Source of the DNA: Incurvaria masculella
Lineage: Eukaryota > Arthropoda > Insecta > Lepidoptera > Incurvariidae
Assembly: GCA_946894095.1 (NCBI GenBank)
Contig: OX335660.1
Span: 2,981,001 to 3,045,000 of the forward strand
Length of the DNA stretch: 64,000 nt
Reading direction: 5' to 3'
Shown one piece after another: positions 63,933-64,000 of the stretch; position 1 is the stretch's first letter; each line of letters starts with the position of its first letter. The position numbers and the translations under genes are program-made. The notes beneath the pieces are model-generated. The model did not search any database, had not been told where the DNA came from, and worked only from the letters and a program-made list of their open reading frames with translations.

Positions 63933-64000
63933 CGTGCCGGGCCGCCTCCGCTCCCCGCCGCTACCTGCACGGGGGGGTCGCTCACCTGGGTCAATGTAGC

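Larger units (their letters stand above)
63696..64000. repeat. 132-bp GC-rich tandem repeat, running off the window
   Basis: Units start at 63696, 63828 and 63960 (GCTACCTGCACGGGGGGGTC). Identity between units is nearly complete; one clear difference is CTGCCCTCAGC against CTGCCATCAGC. The period is a multiple of three, and the minus strand is open across unit borders. Confidence 0.93.

Noticed and set aside
1..64000. CRISPR arrays, operons or phage genes
   Set aside because: No regularly spaced short repeats with unique spacers and no prokaryotic gene organisation anywhere in the window.

Overview
The window looks like non-coding nuclear DNA of a lepidopteran (moth or butterfly), probably intergenic sequence or a very large intron. 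The evidence is: AT-rich sequence with almost no cellular coding potential; dense short interspersed repeats carrying (GACG)n tracts of a kind familiar from lepidopteran genomes; cecropia-type mariners; several non-LTR retrotransposon 3' ends; and a nuclear copy of part of an AT-rich insect-type mitochondrial ND5 gene. There is no CRISPR array, operon or other prokaryotic signal. Nearly every long open frame is a transposon gene or a chance frame inside a repeat.

I grouped the repeats by eye; the letters are mine. A: about 290 bp, one end GCCAAGTGCGAGTCGGACTC, the other GGGTACGGAACCCTAAAA, with an internal (GACG)n tract. B: SINE with a common body of about 270 bp and an A-rich 3' end, carrying either a 5S-rRNA-like or a tRNA-like head. 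C and H: TTAA-flanked MITEs. D: tRNA-headed SINE with 12-13 bp target duplications. E: LINE 3' ends. F: repeat with tRNA-like boxes and foldback arms. I, M, O, P: other terminal-inverted-repeat MITEs. L: element with a conserved acidic protein tail.

Layout. 0-10 kb: Ty3/gypsy pol fragment at the left edge, then M, A, B, D and E copies, including an A element inside an M element. 10-12 kb: 5'-truncated LINE with a 278-codon reverse-transcriptase tail. 12-32 kb: A, B, C and I repeats and small LINE remnants. 32-40 kb: the richest nest, an A element split by a 5S-headed B SINE and by a mariner with an uninterrupted 341-codon transposase, followed 4.3 kb later by a sibling mariner with three stops. 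40.2-40.7 kb: ND5 NUMT. 41.6-44.5 kb: two L copies, a PIF1-type helicase tail flanked by direct duplications, and a near-perfect 240-bp inverted repeat. 45-63 kb: more A-F, H and M copies, an unidentified 114-codon frame between two 90-bp inverted copies, and a possible terminal exon at 49.7 kb. 63.7-64.0 kb: a GC-rich 132-bp tandem repeat in which each unit carries a signal-peptide-like first exon on the minus strand.

The genes do not form a pathway. The mariner could be autonomous. The SINEs and MITEs depend on LINE and transposase enzymes supplied elsewhere. The only strong candidate for host coding sequence is the signal-peptide exon array at the right edge.
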